Assembly: GCA_013698215.1 (NCBI GenBank)
Contig: JACCVJ010000211.1
Coordinates: 1 to 10,848 of the forward strand
From: Tatlockia sp.
Lineage (GTDB): Bacteria > Cyanobacteriota > Cyanobacteriia > Cyanobacteriales > Chroococcidiopsidaceae
Direction of reading: 5' to 3'
DNA: 10,848 bases
The notes below the pieces were generated by a model, which was not told the origin of the DNA, ran no database searches, and saw only the letters and a program-made list of their open reading frames with translations. Each line of letters begins with the position of its first letter. Positions within the stretch are counted from its first letter, which is position 1. A program made the position numbers and the translations under genes. Positions 6,790 to 10,848 of this stretch are shown piece after piece.

Positions 6790-8940
6790 ATGTTGGATAT
6801 TGCTCAGTTTTTAGCTAAAGAACTTTCCCTGAAACCTTTTCAAGTTAAGAGTGCGTTGGAATTATTTGCGGAATCTGCTTCTATTCCTTTTATCGCTCGT
6901 TACCGCAAAGAGCGCACGGGAGAAATGAACGAAATCCAGTTGCGGGAATTATCGGATAGATTTACTTACTTGAGCGAACTTGAAGATCGTAAGACGACAG
7001 TTGTAAATGCGATCGCATACATTGGTAAACTTACTGACGAACTAAAGCTAAAAATTGCCTCCTGCCTTACAAAAACCGAACTTGAGGATCTCTATTTACC
7101 CTACAAACCCAAAAGGCGCACTAAAGCAACTATTGCTAAAGATAAGGGTTTGCAACCTTTGGCTGAATTTATTAAATCTGTGAATAAGTCTAATGTTGCC
7201 AAATCTTTAGAGGAGGAAGCAGCAAAATATCTTTCTGTCGAAAAGTCTGTAAATACTACGGTTGAGGCGCTCAAAGGTGCGGCGGATATTTTGGCGGAAG
7301 AAGTTGCAGAAAAGGCGGCTTTACGGGCTTACGTGCGCGAATATTTCCTAAAATCAGGAGTGTTTAGAGCGAAAATCAAAAAAGATCACCCTGAAGGTAG
7401 TACCAAGTACGAAATGTACCGCGACTACCAAATCAACGTCAAAAATATTGCTTCGCACAATATGTTAGCTCTCTTGCGCGGTGAGGCAGAGAAAATTATC
7501 AATTTAGACCTTGATTTTGATGAATCTACAATACTAAATTATTTGGAAAGTCGGGAAATAATTACTAAAAGCCGGGAAATCAAAGAGTTTTATCAAGGAA
7601 TGCTCAAAGATGCTTTCAATCGCTTAATGAAGCCATCTTTAACTAACGAAGTAATTGCCGAGCGCAAGACTTACGCAGACATTGAATCTATTAAAACTTT
7701 TGAAAGTAATTTAAGAGAACTTTTGCTATCCAGTCCCGCCGGAATGAAATCAACTATAGCCATCGATCCAGGCTTTAGAACTGGTTGTAAAGTAGCAGTT
7801 ATTGATAACACAGGCAAGTTTTTAGAATATCAAGCTATATTCCCTCATTCTGGCACTACACAACGCCAGCAAGCAAGTCAAGCGATTGAAAGATTAGTCA
7901 ATAAATATAGCATTCAATTAATAGCTATTGGTAATGGTACGGCGGGGAGAGAAACGGATGAATTTATTGTAGAAGTTCTAGAAAATTTGGAAACAAAGCC
8001 CGTTAAAGTCATGGTAAATGAATCGGGGGCATCAATTTATTCAGCTAGTGACGTTGCGATCGCCGAGTTTCCCGATCTAGATATTACAGTACGCGGTGCG
8101 ATTAGTATTGGTAGGCGTTTGCAAGATCCTTTAGCGGAGCTTGTCAAAATTGATCCTAAATCTATTGGTGTGGGACAATACCAGCACGATGTCGATCAAA
8201 AGCTACTCAAACAAAAGCTAGATGAAACTGTAGAAAGCTGCGTCAACTATGTAGGTGTAAATCTCAACACCGCTTCAGGAGAGCTTTTAGGGTTTGTTTC
8301 GGGAATTAATGCCACGATCGCTAAAAATATTATTACCTACAGAGACAAACACGGCGCATTTAGCGATCGCTTTCAACTATTATCTGTACCAAAACTAGGC
8401 GCAAAAACCTTTGAACAATCCGCCGGATTTCTGCGTATTAGTGGCGGAAAAAACCCTTTAGACAATACCGCCGTGCATCCAGAGAGTTACGCTATTGTAA
8501 ATGTGATCGCTAGTGACTTAAACGTTCCCTTAGCGGAGATTTCCCAGGCATCCAAGCAGCTTAAATCGATAAATCTGCAAAAATATGTTACAGCTACCAT
8601 TGGGGAACCTACCTTGCGTGATATTATCAGCGAATTAGAAAAACCTGGCAGAGATCCAAGAGCAGAATTTAAGTATGCAACCTTCGCGGCGGGGGTGAAA
8701 GAGATTAGAGATTTGACTGTGGGAATGGAATTAGAAGGGGTGGTTACAAACGTAGCTAATTTCGGTGCATTTGTAGACATTGGCGTGCATCAAGATGGGT
8801 TAGTGCATATATCGCAAATGGCTGATAAGTTTGTAGACGATCCCAATAAATTTGTTAAAGTCGGACAAGTTGTCAAGGTAAGGGTGCTAGAAATTAAAGA
8901 GAACTTGAAGCGGATTAGTTTATCAATGCGATCGCATTAA
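6790..8940 (+). CDS. tex: Tex family transcription accessory / RNA-binding protein
   Basis: 716 residues, about the normal length for Tex (YhgF). The N-terminal helical region has the family opening SIPFIARYRKERTGEMNE (31-48) and LYLPYKPKRRTKATIA (101-116). The YqgF/RNase H-like domain starts at TIAIDPGFRTGCKVAVID (322-339) and includes GNGTAGRETD (381-390) and ESGASIYSAS (411-420). QYQHDVD (463-469) leads to a helix-hairpin-helix region (about 490-550), and a C-terminal S1 domain (about 645-714) contains GVVTNVANFGAFVDIG and GLVHISQM. Family knowledge: Tex binds nucleic acid through S1, contacts elongating RNA polymerase or ribosomes and affects transcription of some genes; the reaction of its YqgF domain is not settled. 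The start ATG lacks a strong ribosome-binding site but matches the usual N-terminus. It is divergent from the importer operon and probably monocistronic. Confidence 0.96.
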   Translation: MLDIAQFLAKELSLKPFQVKSALELFAESASIPFIARYRKERTGEMNEIQLRELSDRFTYLSELEDRKTTVVNAIAYIGKLTDELKLKIASCLTKTELEDLYLPYKPKRRTKATIAKDKGLQPLAEFIKSVNKSNVAKSLEEEAAKYLSVEKSVNTTVEALKGAADILAEEVAEKAALRAYVREYFLKSGVFRAKIKKDHPEGSTKYEMYRDYQINVKNIASHNMLALLRGEAEKIINLDLDFDESTILNYLESREIITKSREIKEFYQGMLKDAFNRLMKPSLTNEVIAERKTYADIESIKTFESNLRELLLSSPAGMKSTIAIDPGFRTGCKVAVIDNTGKFLEYQAIFPHSGTTQRQQASQAIERLVNKYSIQLIAIGNGTAGRETDEFIVEVLENLETKPVKVMVNESGASIYSASDVAIAEFPDLDITVRGAISIGRRLQDPLAELVKIDPKSIGVGQYQHDVDQKLLKQKLDETVESCVNYVGVNLNTASGELLGFVSGINATIAKNIITYRDKHGAFSDRFQLLSVPKLGAKTFEQSAGFLRISGGKNPLDNTAVHPESYAIVNVIASDLNVPLAEISQASKQLKSINLQKYVTATIGEPTLRDIISELEKPGRDPRAEFKYATFAAGVKEIRDLTVGMELEGVVTNVANFGAFVDIGVHQDGLVHISQMADKFVDDPNKFVKVGQVVKVRVLEIKENLKRISLSMRSH

Positions 8941-8963
8941 TAGCGTTAACCTATGCGATCGCA
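8927..8963. terminator. Paired HIP1 palindromes between convergent genes, possible bidirectional terminator
   Basis: TGCGATCGCA occurs at 8927-8936, overlapping the end of tex, and at 8954-8963. As each copy is self-complementary, the two can pair as a 10-bp GC-rich stem with a 17-nt loop holding the tex stop. The site lies between convergent genes (tex stop 8940, coiled-coil gene stop 8979). No long T-run follows on either strand, so a terminator role is only plausible; it may simply be two HIP1 sites. Confidence 0.4.
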
Positions 8964-8978
8964 CTTTACAAGGGTTAT

Positions 8979-9380
8979 TTATCTAATTCCTAAATGATTT
9001 GAGATTGCCCGTAGTTGTGAGTCTATTCGAGCTAATCGTGAGTTTGTCGAGTCTCTGTTGTAATTACTTGCAGCAATTACACCGTCAAGGCGATTAGCCA
9101 AGTTATTCATTGAATTTGTATAAGTCCTCAAATCTTGACTGAAAGACTCTAAAAAACGATTGTTCGATTCTACAGATTGCTCAATGCGAGTTAGGCGCTC
9201 ATTACTGGCTCTTGTATATTCCTGTAATTCTTGCCGCAGTTGGGTAGAAGCTTCATTACTAGCTTTGACAGATTCTTGTAATTCTTGCTCCGTGCGTGTC
9301 ATCCGCTCATCGCTGGCAACAATTGACCTTTCTAATAAGGCTTCTATTCGGTCTAGGCGATCGCTTTGTGAATTAATCAT
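8979..9380 (-). CDS. Small coiled-coil protein, function unknown
   Basis: 133 residues, almost wholly polar and helical, with no signal peptide, membrane helix or cysteine. It begins SDRLDRIEALLERS (6-19) and carries repeating units of the type ASDERMTRTEQ (22-32), ASNEASTQLRQ (40-50) and ASNERLTRIEQ (58-68), then a second coiled segment ending NSRLARIDSQLRAISNHLG. The roughly 18-residue spacing of the AS(D/N)E units suggests internal duplication of a coiled-coil module. I recognise no enzymatic domain. Similar short coiled-coil hypotheticals are common in cyanobacteria. It starts at ATG 9380, 125 nt downstream of the glutathione transferase gene on the same strand, so it could share that transcript, or use its own promoter near a TATAGT in the gap. 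Coding is supported by the consistent heptad pattern and by convergence with tex. Confidence 0.75.
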   Translation of the reverse strand: MINSQSDRLDRIEALLERSIVASDERMTRTEQELQESVKASNEASTQLRQELQEYTRASNERLTRIEQSVESNNRFLESFSQDLRTYTNSMNNLANRLDGVIAASNYNRDSTNSRLARIDSQLRAISNHLGIR

Positions 9381-9505
9381 TACTCAGATTCTCTTTCAAT
9401 TTTTGATTGGGCAACTTCTCCCGAATGGCTAAAAAGTCACTTAACTATAATAAGTTTAGGGGATAGGCAGATAAAAAATAGTAATCGCATTGACTCAAAA
9501 CAGCA

Positions 9506-10711
9506 TTAAAGTTTGGCAAAGTCTGCCGGATTTTGGTCGCGCCGATGTTTAACTGGAATAGGTATACTTTGTCCATCACCTGCCAAAGCGGCGGTTGTTT
9601 CTAAAGCCTCTCGCAGTCTTTTCGCTGCATAGATTGACATATCTCTGGGTACATTAATGCGATCGCGCAGATATCGTAAGGCGACATCCGATCCTGGTGG
9701 TGGTGGACAAGTTTGGCTAGTCATCAAGTTAGTTAAAGTACAACGCAACGCAACATCCATCAATGCGTCATCGGCAGGATTAACGCGAATAATGTTATTA
9801 CGGTGTTTAATTACACGGTAGAGCGCCTCAGTGCGAGAATTTTCTGGTTCAGGGAAAGTCACGTCAGGCAAGCCATTCCAAGAGCCGCTATCAACTCTAG
9901 CTTTATTAATCAGCATCTGAGGCTCCCCGTTTTCCCAACATCCTCCCATTTGAGGCGGCAAATCGTGGGCGTGGGTGTGAAAGTCGCTTTGAGTACCTCG
10001 GTAAGTTGGTCTGCTTTCCATCGCTGCAAACCAGTCAGCTAGGCGAGGATTTTCTTCGCGCAACGAGTAGCCTTTGTAGTAGTACAAACTAGCATTCATG
10101 CGTTCGACATAGGGTGTAAAAATAACATCCACTGTCCCAAAATCCTCCAAAAAATAAGGACTTGGCGTAGCACCGAGTGCCGCTTCAACCTTTTTTGCCA
10201 TGTTTGTAAAGCGATCGCGGCTTTCTTGCTCTTGTCGCGCCGAACTTGGCGGATTGCATAACCACATACACCACTCTCTAAATAACCGTCGCTCTAATTG
10301 CCGCAATGGTAGCACTGTAGGATGTTTCATACTTAATCCCAAGGGTGCGTAGACTTGCTCTAAAGCAATTAAAATATCATCGCTTTCAGTAATAATGCGA
10401 CCATCTAGTTCAACGGCGGGTAACATTCCTGAAGGTACTTTGCGCTTGTACCAGCTTTCTTTTTCCCCATAACAAAACATAGTTACTTTTTCTACGCGGT
10501 AGGGAATTTGTTTTTCCTCTAGCCACAGCCAAATTTTTTGACAGTAAGGACACCAAGCATGATTGTCTCGGTATAGTGTTACTCGCACCTCCGACTCGCT
10601 GCGCCCAAATAGACGCAACCGAGATTGAGCATTGGTTAACCCATTAACACTATCAACTTCATAGTTAGCAAGGGCTTCTAGTTCTGTCCAGCTTAGAGCG
10701 GAAATAGTCAT
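9506..10711 (-). CDS. Glutathione S-transferase family protein with CPYC site and long C-terminal extension
   Basis: 401 residues, against about 200-230 for a typical transferase. A roughly 40-residue lead precedes a thioredoxin-fold domain (about 43-122) with the redox-type motif WCPYC (53-57), the cis-Pro segment GMLPAVELDG (95-104, P98) and the glutathione-binding ES pair (109-110) in ITESDDI. The helical GST C-terminal domain covers about 130-240 (RLFREWCMWLC, YFLEDFGTVDVIFTPYVERM, NPRLADWFAAME). About 160 further residues contain a His-rich patch (HTHAHD, 245-250) and a Pro stretch (CPPPP, 335-339) that I cannot assign. The CPYC site suggests glutaredoxin-like thiol transfer or deglutathionylation rather than conjugation. 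The size and architecture recall the iota-class transferases of cyanobacteria and lower plants; this is from memory and not checked. The ATG at 10711 has AGGA 9 nt upstream. The 137 nt above it show no clear promoter. Confidence 0.9.
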   Translation of the reverse strand: MTISALSWTELEALANYEVDSVNGLTNAQSRLRLFGRSESEVRVTLYRDNHAWCPYCQKIWLWLEEKQIPYRVEKVTMFCYGEKESWYKRKVPSGMLPAVELDGRIITESDDILIALEQVYAPLGLSMKHPTVLPLRQLERRLFREWCMWLCNPPSSARQEQESRDRFTNMAKKVEAALGATPSPYFLEDFGTVDVIFTPYVERMNASLYYYKGYSLREENPRLADWFAAMESRPTYRGTQSDFHTHAHDLPPQMGGCWENGEPQMLINKARVDSGSWNGLPDVTFPEPENSRTEALYRVIKHRNNIIRVNPADDALMDVALRCTLTNLMTSQTCPPPPGSDVALRYLRDRINVPRDMSIYAAKRLREALETTAALAGDGQSIPIPVKHRRDQNPADFAKL

Positions 10712-10848
10712 GGGCGTTTGTCCTGAAGGCTCTCAAAGTTACTATTTTACTATTTTCCATCGGTTCAAGGTGGCTTGTTGCTGTCGATACTATCTCTGCA
10801 AGTAAACTAGCGACAGATGATTAAAACAATGTTTTAAACTGAAAACTG

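Noticed and set aside
8487..8780. Minus-strand 97-codon frame inside tex
   Set aside because: It lies wholly over the Tex HhH-S1 region, which is clearly coding on the plus strand.
9160..9432. Plus-strand 90-codon frame over the coiled-coil gene
   Set aside because: It is Ser/Cys-rich and repetitive only because it mirrors the coiled-coil repeat; it has no recognisable domain or ribosome-binding site.
10781..10816. CTGTCG / CGACAG inverted repeat upstream of the glutathione transferase gene
   Set aside because: Six-base arms with a 24-nt loop are expected by chance and nothing else supports an operator.

Overview
The window comes from a cyanobacterium. The octamer GCGATCGC (HIP1) occurs about 16 times in 10.8 kb, where chance would give less than one. 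The gene set also fits: a POTRA-barrel Omp85 protein, a membrane-anchored Ser/Thr kinase, an NrtA/CmpA-type transporter and a CPYC glutathione transferase. Base composition is moderate. No tRNA, rRNA, insertion sequence or CRISPR array was seen. I cannot name the species.

Layout. Positions 1-1662 (+) hold the 3' part of an Omp85/BamA-family outer-membrane gene that begins before the window. A Ser/Thr protein kinase with one membrane helix follows at 1715-3169 (+). It ends 10 nt from the stop of a convergent three-gene ABC importer operon on the minus strand, transcribed from about 6661 down to 3180. The operon order is permease (5562-6407), Tat-type lipoprotein substrate-binding protein (4038-5450), then ATPase (3180-4016). 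The permease and binding-protein genes are separated by a small cyanobacterial repeat: two perfect 22-bp tandem units ending in a 31-bp palindrome.

The most interesting element is the roughly 250-nt leader of this operon. At 6523-6646 on the minus strand it carries the conserved blocks and compensatory pairings of the ydaO/yuaA class of riboswitch, which senses cyclic di-AMP. A well-spaced sigma-70 type promoter (TTGACT-17-TACAGT) starts the transcript just upstream. The importer belongs to the nitrate/bicarbonate/cyanate (NrtABD/CmpABD) group. However, its binding protein lacks the histidine motif I recall from nitrate and bicarbonate binders, the gene order is unusual, no NrtC is present and I found no NtcA site. 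The substrate is therefore open, and the system reads as a c-di-AMP-controlled importer of an unknown solute.

Divergent from the operon is tex (6790-8940, +), a transcription accessory protein with YqgF, HhH and S1 domains. It is followed by two minus-strand genes: a 133-residue coiled-coil protein (8979-9380) and a 401-residue glutathione transferase with a CPYC active site and a long C-terminal extension (9506-10711). These last two look like housekeeping or stress genes with no visible functional link to the importer.
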